Assembly: GCF_002806995.1 (NCBI RefSeq)
Contig: NZ_NIHE01000001.1
Coordinates: 806,001-870,000 of the forward strand
Length of the DNA: 64,000 nucleotides
Direction of reading: 5' to 3'
DNA from: Confluentibacter lentus
GTDB lineage: Bacteria; Bacteroidota; Bacteroidia; Flavobacteriales; Flavobacteriaceae
The position numbers were made by a program, and so were the translations under genes. Within the stretch, counting starts at the first letter, position 1, and every line of letters starts with the position of its first letter. The notes beneath the pieces are model-generated. The model saw only the letters and a list, made by a program, of their open reading frames with translations. It had not been told where the DNA came from and did not search any database. Below are positions 1 to 7,768 of this stretch, in pieces.

Positions 1-1971
1 GTCATTCTCATCTTCTAAAGCATTTGCAATAAACTCATCAATGTCGGCATTAGTTTGCAACCCACCTTTAAGCAACACGCCTAAAGCAATGGTAACAGCT
101 ATTCGAGTCCCAATCTTTTTTGCTGCGGTGTTAAATAAAGGTTGCAACTCTTCATAAGTGACCTCTTTAGCCAATTGTTGGATTTCAGCCTTAGCCTTTA
201 ACTGTTTTTCCTCTGGCAAATTGGTGTATTTTTTTCCTAATTGCTGAATAACATCAATAGCTTTTCTTTGTGGTTGAGCTGGATTGTTTTGTTGTTTATT
301 TTGATGATTATTGTTCTCTACTGGTTTTTGTTTTTCCCAAGAATCCCTTAACCCAACAGTTTTATTGAAAACTAATCTTTTATCTGAAGAATCATTATCC
401 ACATTAAAATAACCTATCCGCTGAAACTGAAACCGCTCTCCTACTTTGGCTTCTTTTAAACTTGGTTCTACAAAAGCCTCAACAATCTTTAAAGAATTCG
501 GATTTAAAAACTCCATAAAATCCTTATCGGGATGACTGTCTGGCGCTTCGTCCATAAACAATCTATCATATTCCCTAACCTCTGCTTTAATCGCATGTTT
601 TATGGAAACCCAATGCAATGTGCCTTTTACTTTTTTTGAAGTGTCTTCAGAATAGGTACAATGAACTTCTGCAATATTTCCGTTAGAATCTTTTACAACA
701 CTTTCTGCTTTAATGATATAAGCATTTTTCAGACGCACTTCACCACCTAATTTTAATCGGAAAAAATTGTTTTCGGCTTCTTCTTTAAAATCTTCTTTTT
801 CAATGTATAATTCTCGTGAAAATGGGACTTTTCTAAAACCAGCTGCGTCATCTTCTTGATTATTTTCAGCTTCCAACCATTCTTCTTTTCCTACAGGGTA
901 ATTGGTAATGATTAATTTTACTGGATCTAAAACTGCCATAACCCTCGGTGCCGTTTTGTTTAAATCTTCACGAATACAAAACTCCAACAACGATACTTCA
1001 ATCACATTGTCCCGCTTAGCAACGCCGACGGTTTCTACAAACTTTCTTAAGGAATTCGGTGTGTAACCTCTTCGGCGCAACCCAGAAATGGTTGGCATGC
1101 GTGGGTCATCCCAGCCAGTTACAATGTTATCTTCTACCAGTTTGAGCAATTTACGCTTGCTCATAATGGTGTAGCTTAAATTTAAACGCGCAAATTCCCG
1201 TTGTTTTGGTTTTAGTTTTCCTTTATCAGTAATTTGTTCTAAAAACCAATCATAAAGCTCTCTGTGGGGTTTAAATTCCAATGAGCACAAGGAATGTGAT
1301 ATTTGCTCGATATAGTCACTTTCACCATGCGTCCAATCGTACATGGGGTAAATACACCAATCGTTGCCTGTTCTATGGTGATGCTTTTTTAAAATACGAT
1401 ACATAATGGGGTCACGCATCAACATATTGGGGTGTTGCATATCAATTTTTGCTCGCAGAATATGTGAGCCTTCTTCAAACTCACCTTGTTTCATGCGTTC
1501 AAATAAATCCAGATTTTCGGCTACGCTCCTATTTCTATAAGGCCCATCAACACCTGGTTGGGTTGGCGTTCCTTTCTGTTCCGCCATAGCTTCACTGGAT
1601 TGGGAATCAACATACGCCTTGCCTTCTTTTATGAACATCACTGCCCAATCGTAAAGCTGTTGGAAATAATCTGAAGAATACAATTCCTTATCCCATTTGT
1701 AGCCTAACCAAGCCACATCTTCTTTAATGGCATCAACATATTCCTGTTCTTCTTTTGCTGGATTGGTATCATCAAAGCGCAAATTCACAGGAGCGTTATA
1801 TTTTTCACCCAAACCGAAACTGATGCCAATGGCTTTAGTATGCCCAATATGCAAATATCCGTTTGGCTCAGGAGGAAATCTAAAACGCAATTTGCTTTTA
1901 GGTAAACCATTCGCTAAATCTTCTTCTATAATTTGCTCTAAAAAGTTAAGTGGTTTTTTTTCTTCAGACAT
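1..1971 (-). CDS. glnS: Glutaminyl-tRNA synthetase, 3' end beyond window
   Basis: Charges tRNA-Gln with glutamine in the cytoplasm. I translated this frame from the sequence: it opens at the ATG at 1971 and stays open to base 1, so 657 residues are visible and the C-terminus is missing. The class I signature NGYLHIGHTKAI lies about 30 residues in, and an MSKRK-type motif follows in the catalytic core. After the usual core end (about residue 545) comes an Asn/Gln-rich linker (ENNNHQNKQQNN) and a helical extension of at least 90 residues. Fusions of a YqeY/GatB-like domain to GlnRS are known in other bacteria, so that is the likely identity, but I did not recognise a YqeY motif. It is divergent from folB. 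Confidence 0.93.
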   Translation of the reverse strand, partial: MSEEKKPLNFLEQIIEEDLANGLPKSKLRFRFPPEPNGYLHIGHTKAIGISFGLGEKYNAPVNLRFDDTNPAKEEQEYVDAIKEDVAWLGYKWDKELYSSDYFQQLYDWAVMFIKEGKAYVDSQSSEAMAEQKGTPTQPGVDGPYRNRSVAENLDLFERMKQGEFEEGSHILRAKIDMQHPNMLMRDPIMYRILKKHHHRTGNDWCIYPMYDWTHGESDYIEQISHSLCSLEFKPHRELYDWFLEQITDKGKLKPKQREFARLNLSYTIMSKRKLLKLVEDNIVTGWDDPRMPTISGLRRRGYTPNSLRKFVETVGVAKRDNVIEVSLLEFCIREDLNKTAPRVMAVLDPVKLIITNYPVGKEEWLEAENNQEDDAAGFRKVPFSRELYIEKEDFKEEAENNFFRLKLGGEVRLKNAYIIKAESVVKDSNGNIAEVHCTYSEDTSKKVKGTLHWVSIKHAIKAEVREYDRLFMDEAPDSHPDKDFMEFLNPNSLKIVEAFVEPSLKEAKVGERFQFQRIGYFNVDNDSSDKRLVFNKTVGLRDSWEKQKPVENNNHQNKQQNNPAQPQRKAIDVIQQLGKKYTNLPEEKQLKAKAEIQQLAKEVTYEELQPLFNTAAKKIGTRIAVTIALGVLLKGGLQTNADIDEFIANALEDEND

Positions 1972-2042
1972 AAATGTGTGATTGCAGATTTCTTGTGGAT
2001 AGAAACTAACGTTGTTAAACAAAAATATTGTGTAAAATTAGG

Positions 2043-2050
2043 TAATTTTG
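2043..2050 (+). promoter_or_regulatory. Predicted -7 element of folB promoter
   Basis: TAATTTTG matches the Bacteroidota -7 consensus TAnnTTTG exactly and lies 20 bases before the folB ATG at 2071. No convincing -33 TTG is seen at the right distance, so this rests on one element. Confidence 0.4.
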
Positions 2051-2070
2051 GTGACTTAAAAATAGTAATA

Positions 2071-2433
2071 ATGGGAATTATAAAAGTTGAAAATATTCGT
2101 GTATTTGCTTATCATGGTTGCTTAAAAGAAGAAACAAAAATAGGAAGCAACTATCGCGTAGATTTAAAAGTTAAGTCTGATTTACAGAAGTCGGCAAAAA
2201 CAGATCGTTTGAGTGATACTGTTGATTATGTGTTCTTAAATCGAATTATTAAAGAAGAAATGAACAAACCCTCTTATTTACTAGAAACCGTTTGCAGACG
2301 CATTTTAGATAGGATTTTTAATGAAGACAAACTTGTGAAGAAAGCAACTGTTTGGGTTGGTAAATTAAACCCGCCCATTGGAGGTGATGTAGAATGTGTA
2401 ACGATTAAAATGACTGATAAGCGTAAAAAATAA
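2071..2433 (+). CDS. folB: Dihydroneopterin aldolase
   Basis: Converts 7,8-dihydroneopterin to 6-hydroxymethyl-dihydropterin and glycolaldehyde in folate synthesis, in the cytoplasm. The 120-residue product has the usual family length and pattern: an N-terminal strand ending in FAYHGCLKEE, the substrate-binding YLLETVC region in the middle, and KLNPPIGGDVE near the C-terminus. The reading frame is open upstream to 1978, but the ATG at 2071 is chosen because homologues begin at MGIIKVENIRVFA and a -7 promoter element sits just before it. It is divergent from glnS and is followed by tRNA-Cys. Confidence 0.93.
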   Translation: MGIIKVENIRVFAYHGCLKEETKIGSNYRVDLKVKSDLQKSAKTDRLSDTVDYVFLNRIIKEEMNKPSYLLETVCRRILDRIFNEDKLVKKATVWVGKLNPPIGGDVECVTIKMTDKRKK

Positions 2434-2464
2434 TTTTTAACAATATTAAAGTCTTATTTTTTTT

Positions 2465-2472
2465 TACATTTG
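2465..2472 (+). promoter_or_regulatory. Predicted -7 element for tRNA-Cys
   Basis: TACATTTG matches TAnnTTTG and ends 12 bases before the tRNA 5' end, so transcription would start within a few bases of the gene. Confidence 0.5.
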
Positions 2473-2484
2473 CAAACAAATTAC

Positions 2485-2555
2485 GGTGTCGTGGCCGAGT
2501 GGCTAGGCTCAGCTCTGCAAAAGCTGCTACAGCGGTTCGAATCCGCTCGACACCT
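2485..2555 (+). tRNA. tRNA-Cys (anticodon GCA)
   Basis: A 71-nt cloverleaf. Acceptor arms GGTGTCG and CGACACC pair fully; the anticodon stem CAGCT/AGCTG encloses loop CTGCAAA with anticodon GCA; the T arm is AGCGG-TTCGAAT-CCGCT. The discriminator is T and CCA is not encoded, as is usual in Bacteroidota. A hairpin terminator follows directly. Confidence 0.96.
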
Positions 2556-2560
2556 CAAAA

Positions 2561-2588
2561 AAAGCTTTCAGTTTACTCTGGAAGCTTT
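2561..2588. terminator. Bidirectional terminator between tRNA-Cys and lysE-like gene
   Basis: AAAGCTTTCAG and CTGGAAGCTTT form an 11-bp stem (one G-U pair) around a 6-nt loop. A T-rich run follows on the plus strand and an A-run precedes it, so it can serve both converging genes. It overlaps the TAA stop of the minus-strand gene. Confidence 0.75.
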
Positions 2589-3268
2589 TATTTTTTAGGT
2601 GTGATTTTCTCAAATCTTTCCTTTATCATTTCTTTTTCCTTAGGGAAAAATCCTTGAACCAGAAGCAGTACGCCAAAACCTAAAATGACTAAAGCAATTA
2701 TTTTTTTGGTTTTGAATATTCTCTTTGGTGTTAATCGGTTTTTTAATTTTTTTGCTAAACTCATTTTTATCAAATCAACTAAAAAGTAAACGATTAAAAT
2801 GGTGCTTAAAAATACTAACAGGCCGTCTTTAGATTCTGTTAAGGAGTTGCCTATCACAATAAAAGCAACCCAACCTAACAAAACACCAATGTTTATAAAA
2901 TTGAGCAAAAAACCCTTCAAAAAGAGCTTTCCATACTTTTTTTGAATATCAATTTTATGGTATTCCTTAACAATATCCCGAAACGATTTTGATGTCTTAA
3001 TAAACGAAATAACGCCATAAACAAATAACAAAACACCTCCAAAAATTAAAAAACTAGGGTCGTCCTTAACCTTTTCCAAAAGTTTATTGGTACTAAAAAA
3101 AGCGATTAAAATAAAAACAATATCTGCCAGCACAACCCCTAAATCAAAAATTAAGGCGCTTTTAAATCCTTTTGTGGCACTGGTTTCAAGAAGCACAAAA
3201 AACACTGGGCCAATGGTAAACGCCAATATAATGCCAAATGGAATAGCTGATAAAATATCATTAAACAT
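2588..3268 (-). CDS. LysE family translocator
   Basis: Predicted inner-membrane exporter of amino acids or similar small metabolites. The 226-residue protein shows the LysE/RhtB layout: an N-terminal helix with IPFGIILAFTIGPVFFVLLE (the conserved glycine/proline-rich first segment), then a second hydrophobic segment with GVVLADIVFILIAF, a basic middle loop and further membrane segments to the C-terminus, about six in all. The substrate cannot be told from sequence. It converges on tRNA-Cys and is separated from the upstream PUL by a terminator hairpin at about 3.3 kb, so it is probably transcribed alone. Confidence 0.85.
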   Translation of the reverse strand: MFNDILSAIPFGIILAFTIGPVFFVLLETSATKGFKSALIFDLGVVLADIVFILIAFFSTNKLLEKVKDDPSFLIFGGVLLFVYGVISFIKTSKSFRDIVKEYHKIDIQKKYGKLFLKGFLLNFINIGVLLGWVAFIVIGNSLTESKDGLLVFLSTILIVYFLVDLIKMSLAKKLKNRLTPKRIFKTKKIIALVILGFGVLLLVQGFFPKEKEMIKERFEKITPKK

Positions 3269-3300
3269 AATTAAAAAGGATTTCGTACAAAGAAAAGAAA

Positions 3301-3332
3301 AAAAGGTATGCTAAACCAATAACATACCTTTT
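3301..3332 (-). terminator. Terminator at the end of the laminarin PUL
   Basis: AAAAGGTATG and CATACCTTTT pair over 10 bp with a 12-nt loop. On the minus strand the stem runs into a T-tract (A-run on the plus strand just before 3301). It lies 58 bases after the GH3 stop and ends the PUL transcript. Confidence 0.65.
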
Positions 3333-3389
3333 AAACACCAACTAAATTAACTATTAAACTAATTTTATTTTTAGACTAGAACATATTTA

Positions 3390-5693
3390 CTATTTCATAG
3401 ATGTTTCCTTTTCAACTAATAAATTAGACTCTAAACCTAATTTAGAACTACCTCCAACAAATACCTTAAATTCACCTGGTTCAAGAATAAACGCTCCTTC
3501 ATTATTAAAAAATCCTAGTTGATCTTTTGATAAATTAAACGTAATTCTTTGTTGTTGATTTGGTTTTAATTCAACCATTTTAAATCCTTTTAACTCTTTA
3601 ACCGGCCTTGTGATGCTAGAAAACACATCTTGAATATATAGCTGTACTACTTCCTTTCCAATGACTTTTCCTGTGTTTTTAATATCCACAGAAACATTAA
3701 AGGTGTCGTTTGAAACCTTATTAACAATTAAATTATTGTAGATAAATGTGGTATAACTGAGCCCGTGTCCAAATGGATAAAGAGGATCGTTACTTTCATC
3801 GGAATAGTGAGACCAAAAGACTTGGTTAGCACCAGGATTAACAGGTCTTCCTGTATTTTTATGATTATAGTAAATAGGCACTTGACCAATACTTCTTGGA
3901 AAAGACATGGGTAACTTGCCACTTGGATTATAGTCCCCATACAAAACCTGAGCTATGGCATTGCCACTTTGAGTGCCTAATTGCCAGGCTTCAACAATAG
4001 CTGGAATATGTTTATCTGCCCAAGTTATTGTTAAAGGTCTTCCGCTGTTAAGCACCAAAACAATGTTTTTATTCACCTTATAAATAGCTTCTAAAAGTTC
4101 TTGCTGCACGCCCGGTAAATCTAAATCCGCGCGACTTCTAGCTTCACCACTTTGAAACCCATGTTCACCCAAAACCATAACTACAACATCTGCTTTTCTA
4201 GCGGTTTCAATGGCTTCTGGAAATTCACTTTTGTCTTCGGTATTAATGGTCAACTCTATGGCAAATTCCGTTTTACCTATGGCTACATCTGCTCCTTTGG
4301 AATAGGTCAATTTATTGTCTGGGTACTTTTGCATGCCTTCCAAAACAGATACGGCGGTATTGTCTTCAGCGGCTATTCTCCAACTTCCTAGCGGACTGGT
4401 TTTATCGGCTGCCAAAGCACCAATTAAAGCAATGTTTAAACCTTGCTTTTTTAAGGGAAGTAAATCGTTCTCGTTTTTTAGTAAAACAATAGATTTTTTG
4501 GCCATGTCTAATACAGCTTCTTGGATCTCTTTACTTCCTGTTACTTGTTGCTCTCTAAGTTCATCACAATATTTATAGGGATCATCAAAAAGGCCTAATT
4601 CAAATTTTACCCTTAAAATGCGTTTTACGGCATCATCAATAAGGGATTCCTTTACTTTTCCTTCCCGTACTAATTTAGCCAATTCATCAACATAAGCATA
4701 AGATTCCATATCCATGTCCGAACCCGCCATAATGGATAATTCTGCTGCTTGCTTCTTATCTTTTGCATATCCGTGGGCAATCATCTCATTAATGGAGCCC
4801 CAATCTGAAACTACAAATCCATCAAATTGCCATGCCCCTTTTAAAATATCTCTTTGCAAATACGCATTTCCGGTGGCAGGTATACCATTAAGTTCATTAA
4901 ATGAATTCATAAAAGTTCTAACACCAGCCTTAATTGAAGCTTTAAATGGTGGGAAAATAATATTATTAAGCGTTGATGTGCCTACATCTACGGTATTGTA
5001 ATCTCTTCCTGCTTCAGAAAAACCATAACCTGCCCAGTGTTTGGCACAAGCGGCAATAGTTTCTGGAGATGATAAATCATCACCTTGAAATCCATGAACC
5101 CGAGCCATGGCTATTTCTGAACCTAAATAAGGGTCTTCACCAGCTCCTTCCATAACACGTCCCCAACGGGCATCTCTTGAAATATCAACCATAGGAGCAA
5201 AAGTCCAGTTAATACCTGCCGCAGCCGATTCTTTTGCAGCAACTTGGGCGGATCTTTTTATGGCTTCCAAATCCCAACTCGCGGCTTCTGCTAAAGGAAT
5301 AGGACTTAATGTTTTATAGCCATGGATGACATCAAAACCGATTATTAAAGGAATACCAAGGCGTGTTTCTTCAACAGCTATTTTTTGAACAGCCCTAACT
5401 TCTTTTACGCCTCTTACATTAAGCATGGAACCTACATAGCCCTTTCTTAAATGTTCGTATTTTTTAGCAGCGTCGCCATCTATAGGTTGTGGGCCGGTAA
5501 CATCCCAAAATCCATTATATTGATTCATCTGACCAATTTTTTCCTCTAGTGTCATTTTAGACAATAAATCGGCTACTTTCCTTTCTATCGAGTTGGATTT
5601 ATTTTCAATTGAATTATCCTCCGCCCTTTCTTTACAAGAAACATTGAAAATCGTTAAGATAATGATTAAAATACCTAAGCTAGTTTTCTTCAT
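3390..5693 (-). CDS. bglX: GH3 beta-glucosidase lipoprotein
   Basis: Exo-acting beta-glucosidase that should release glucose from beta-glucan oligosaccharides in the periplasm. The 767 residues contain a lipoprotein signal with Cys20 (FNVSC), the GH3 N-terminal barrel with KHWAGYGFSEAGRDYN at about 218-233, the nucleophile motif SDW (Asp297), the C-terminal alpha/beta sandwich with GEHGFQSGEARSRADL, and a fibronectin III-like tail. Length and order match BglX-type enzymes. It starts one base after the GH16 stop, so the two are co-transcribed. Together with GH16 this is the usual enzyme pair of laminarin loci. The symbol is a family label; exact linkage preference is inferred. Confidence 0.92.
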   Translation of the reverse strand: MKKTSLGILIIILTIFNVSCKERAEDNSIENKSNSIERKVADLLSKMTLEEKIGQMNQYNGFWDVTGPQPIDGDAAKKYEHLRKGYVGSMLNVRGVKEVRAVQKIAVEETRLGIPLIIGFDVIHGYKTLSPIPLAEAASWDLEAIKRSAQVAAKESAAAGINWTFAPMVDISRDARWGRVMEGAGEDPYLGSEIAMARVHGFQGDDLSSPETIAACAKHWAGYGFSEAGRDYNTVDVGTSTLNNIIFPPFKASIKAGVRTFMNSFNELNGIPATGNAYLQRDILKGAWQFDGFVVSDWGSINEMIAHGYAKDKKQAAELSIMAGSDMDMESYAYVDELAKLVREGKVKESLIDDAVKRILRVKFELGLFDDPYKYCDELREQQVTGSKEIQEAVLDMAKKSIVLLKNENDLLPLKKQGLNIALIGALAADKTSPLGSWRIAAEDNTAVSVLEGMQKYPDNKLTYSKGADVAIGKTEFAIELTINTEDKSEFPEAIETARKADVVVMVLGEHGFQSGEARSRADLDLPGVQQELLEAIYKVNKNIVLVLNSGRPLTITWADKHIPAIVEAWQLGTQSGNAIAQVLYGDYNPSGKLPMSFPRSIGQVPIYYNHKNTGRPVNPGANQVFWSHYSDESNDPLYPFGHGLSYTTFIYNNLIVNKVSNDTFNVSVDIKNTGKVIGKEVVQLYIQDVFSSITRPVKELKGFKMVELKPNQQQRITFNLSKDQLGFFNNEGAFILEPGEFKVFVGGSSKLGLESNLLVEKETSMK

Positions 5694-5694
5694 A

Positions 5695-6804
5695 TTACTT
5701 ATATACTTTAATGTAATCTATCTCCATGACAGATTCTTCGAAATTTGGATCTATAGAAAACCAACTGCCTCCCATGGCAACATTTAAAATTAAATATTGA
5801 GGTGCAAAATATGGCCAATTACTACTGTTTTTAACGGTTGGTTTATAGCTATACTTTAGGTTTCCATCTATAATAAAGTTTAATTCATCCGCTGTCCATT
5901 CTAGACTATATATATGAAATTCCGTAGCGTAATCCGTTATGGTTGTTTCACCTACTTTTGTGTTTGGGCAGCCTCCAGAACATGATGGTGTGTGTGTTGC
6001 GCTTGAAACAAGAGTAGGATTATGCCCCCAATGTTCCATGATATCTATTTCTCCACAAATAGGCCACCCAACAGCATCAATATTGGCACCCAACATCCAT
6101 ATGGCAGGCCATGTTCCAGAACCACTTGGTAGTTTCGCCCTAACATCTACTCGTCCATAAGTGAAATCAAATTTCCCTTTAGTTAATAGTTTTGCAGATG
6201 TATATTCAGAACCTTCATAGGCCTCCTTTTTGGCTACTATTTTTAGTACGCCGTTCTCTACTTTTACATTATCTGTTCTATTTGTGTAATATTGCTTTTC
6301 ACCATTTCCCCAGCCACATATATCTGGACAACCATTACCTAAATCGAAGCTCCATTTGGAGGTATCTGGTGCGCCATCTGTATTGAATTCATCAGACCAA
6401 ATTAATTGTAGTCCGCTTTCAGCAACAAAAACGGCTACTTTTTTAAAACTACTAATGCTATTACCAGTACTTGAATAAGCAAAAACGGTTATAACGTACT
6501 CGTTTAATCCTTCGGTAGTACATGTATAATTGAATTCGCCATTAGAACTTTTAATTTCTGCATCACTTCCTACCTTAAAACCATAAGAAACAGCATCGAT
6601 TGCCGAAGCTGTGCATGTGATATTACCGGAACCATCACCATTTGGATTTGCGGTATTTGTACCTGATATAGCTATTGTTAATGATAGATTTTTTGGGATT
6701 ATTTCTTTTGGTTCCTCTATTATTTCGGAATCATTTCCTCCTCCTGAACAGGACAGTAGAAAAACTAAAATTATATTGGTTATATAAAACATTCTTTTAA
6801 ACAT
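5695..6804 (-). CDS. GH16 endo-beta-1,3-glucanase (laminarinase-like) lipoprotein with PKD-like domain
   Basis: Probable cell-surface endoglucanase cutting laminarin or mixed-linkage beta-glucan. The 369 residues hold a lipoprotein signal (LLSC, Cys19), a PKD-like module at about 40-128, and a GH16 domain from LIWSDEF at about 134 to the end. The catalytic motif GEIDIMEHWG places nucleophile Glu252 and acid/base Glu257; TWPAIWML and GRVDVRAKLP are typical of laminarinases. Cysteines in GCPDIC and SCSGGC may form disulfides. It follows the PKD lipoprotein after a 62-bp gap with a hairpin terminator, and abuts the GH3 gene. Confidence 0.93.
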   Translation of the reverse strand: MFKRMFYITNIILVFLLSCSGGGNDSEIIEEPKEIIPKNLSLTIAISGTNTANPNGDGSGNITCTASAIDAVSYGFKVGSDAEIKSSNGEFNYTCTTEGLNEYVITVFAYSSTGNSISSFKKVAVFVAESGLQLIWSDEFNTDGAPDTSKWSFDLGNGCPDICGWGNGEKQYYTNRTDNVKVENGVLKIVAKKEAYEGSEYTSAKLLTKGKFDFTYGRVDVRAKLPSGSGTWPAIWMLGANIDAVGWPICGEIDIMEHWGHNPTLVSSATHTPSCSGGCPNTKVGETTITDYATEFHIYSLEWTADELNFIIDGNLKYSYKPTVKNSSNWPYFAPQYLILNVAMGGSWFSIDPNFEESVMEIDYIKVYK

Positions 6805-6828
6805 TTGTTTTTTAAATTTAAAATTTAA

Positions 6829-6854
6829 AATAGGGAGGGTTAAATCTCCCTATT
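6829..6854 (-). terminator. Hairpin inside the PUL, upstream of GH16
   Basis: AATAGGGAG and CTCCCTATT form a perfect 9-bp stem with an 8-nt loop between the PKD lipoprotein gene and GH16. On the minus strand it is followed by TTTTAAATTTT, so it looks like a partial terminator or a 3'-end stabiliser. All other gaps in this operon are 1-11 bp. Confidence 0.55.
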
Positions 6855-6866
6855 CTGTTGCTTTTT

Positions 6867-7757
6867 CTATTCAGGAATTAACCTAAACCACCAATCAAAT
6901 TCGCCATTCCCATCTGTTGTGCGAAGAATCATTTCATCAGCTGAACGGCTAAATATTTGGTAACTATGATTTCCTCCAACATAATACCCAATGAAACCAA
7001 TACCAGTTAAACTTAAAGTTTCAACGCCACTAGGTGCTGTTAAAACCCATTGCGCTGTATATGACCCAAATGTATATTGTTCTATATCTGCGCCGTTTAC
7101 AGTGCCTCCTGATCCGCCTAACTCGTTAATTAATGGATCGCGTCCAAATACAAAACCATCTGCGCCTACATTGTGTGTAAATGTTCCGTCTACGTTAAAC
7201 GTATATCGGTCATCATACATGCCTGAAACCGCCTTGTCTCCTGGAGCAGCACCATAGTATTCAAACTCCGTAGCACCACCTACAGGTCCTAAACCAAAGT
7301 GTTTGTTTACTTCAGAAGCAATCTTCCAAGTCCTTGAGTTATTGGAGGTAAGCATGGTCAATAAATCTGCTGGCGGTTCATACAATGCCAACACTTCCAC
7401 TTCAATGGTTTTGCTAGATGATGCGCCTCCAGTTCCAAAAGCAACCACGGTAACCGCATAGGTGTTGGTGCCGAGCGTTGTAAAGGTGTGGGACGCACTA
7501 CCTGATTTTTGAAGTTTTGTTTGTCCTTGTACTACAAAATGATATGCTGTTGCATTATTGGCTGTGGCAGATAATTTAATCTCCCCACTGCCCAAACCAG
7601 GCGCAGGAGATTCTGTGTCATCATCTATATAAGTAACCGTTACTTCAATGTTAGAAGGCGCTACAATCTCTCCGAAAGTAAGGTTGTCTTCTTGGCAGCT
7701 TGTAAATGACAAAACCGCTATTAATAAGACACTCAATATATTTGTTGTTTTTTTCAT
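6867..7757 (-). CDS. PKD-domain surface lipoprotein of the laminarin PUL
   Basis: Likely cell-surface glycan-binding protein; no enzyme motif is visible. The 296 residues begin with a lipoprotein signal (SFTSC, Cys21), followed by a PKD-like beta sandwich at about 35-125 (SGEIKLSATANNATAYHF), and a C-terminal aromatic-rich domain from TWKIASEVNKHFGLGP at about 145 to WWFRLIPE at the end. The C-terminal part resembles proteins commonly found beside GH16 genes in flavobacterial beta-glucan loci. It lies 11 bases after the 695-residue binding protein. Binding to beta-1,3-glucan is inferred from context only. Confidence 0.75.
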   Translation of the reverse strand: MKKTTNILSVLLIAVLSFTSCQEDNLTFGEIVAPSNIEVTVTYIDDDTESPAPGLGSGEIKLSATANNATAYHFVVQGQTKLQKSGSASHTFTTLGTNTYAVTVVAFGTGGASSSKTIEVEVLALYEPPADLLTMLTSNNSRTWKIASEVNKHFGLGPVGGATEFEYYGAAPGDKAVSGMYDDRYTFNVDGTFTHNVGADGFVFGRDPLINELGGSGGTVNGADIEQYTFGSYTAQWVLTAPSGVETLSLTGIGFIGYYVGGNHSYQIFSRSADEMILRTTDGNGEFDWWFRLIPE

Positions 7758-7768
7758 CGTTCTAAATT

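Noticed and set aside
1727-1981. 84-residue plus-strand reading frame
   Set aside because: It is antisense to the clear glnS coding frame and shows no family pattern.
1978-2070. N-terminal extension of FolB from the ATG at 1978
   Set aside because: Homologues start at the ATG at 2071 and a -7 element lies between the two.
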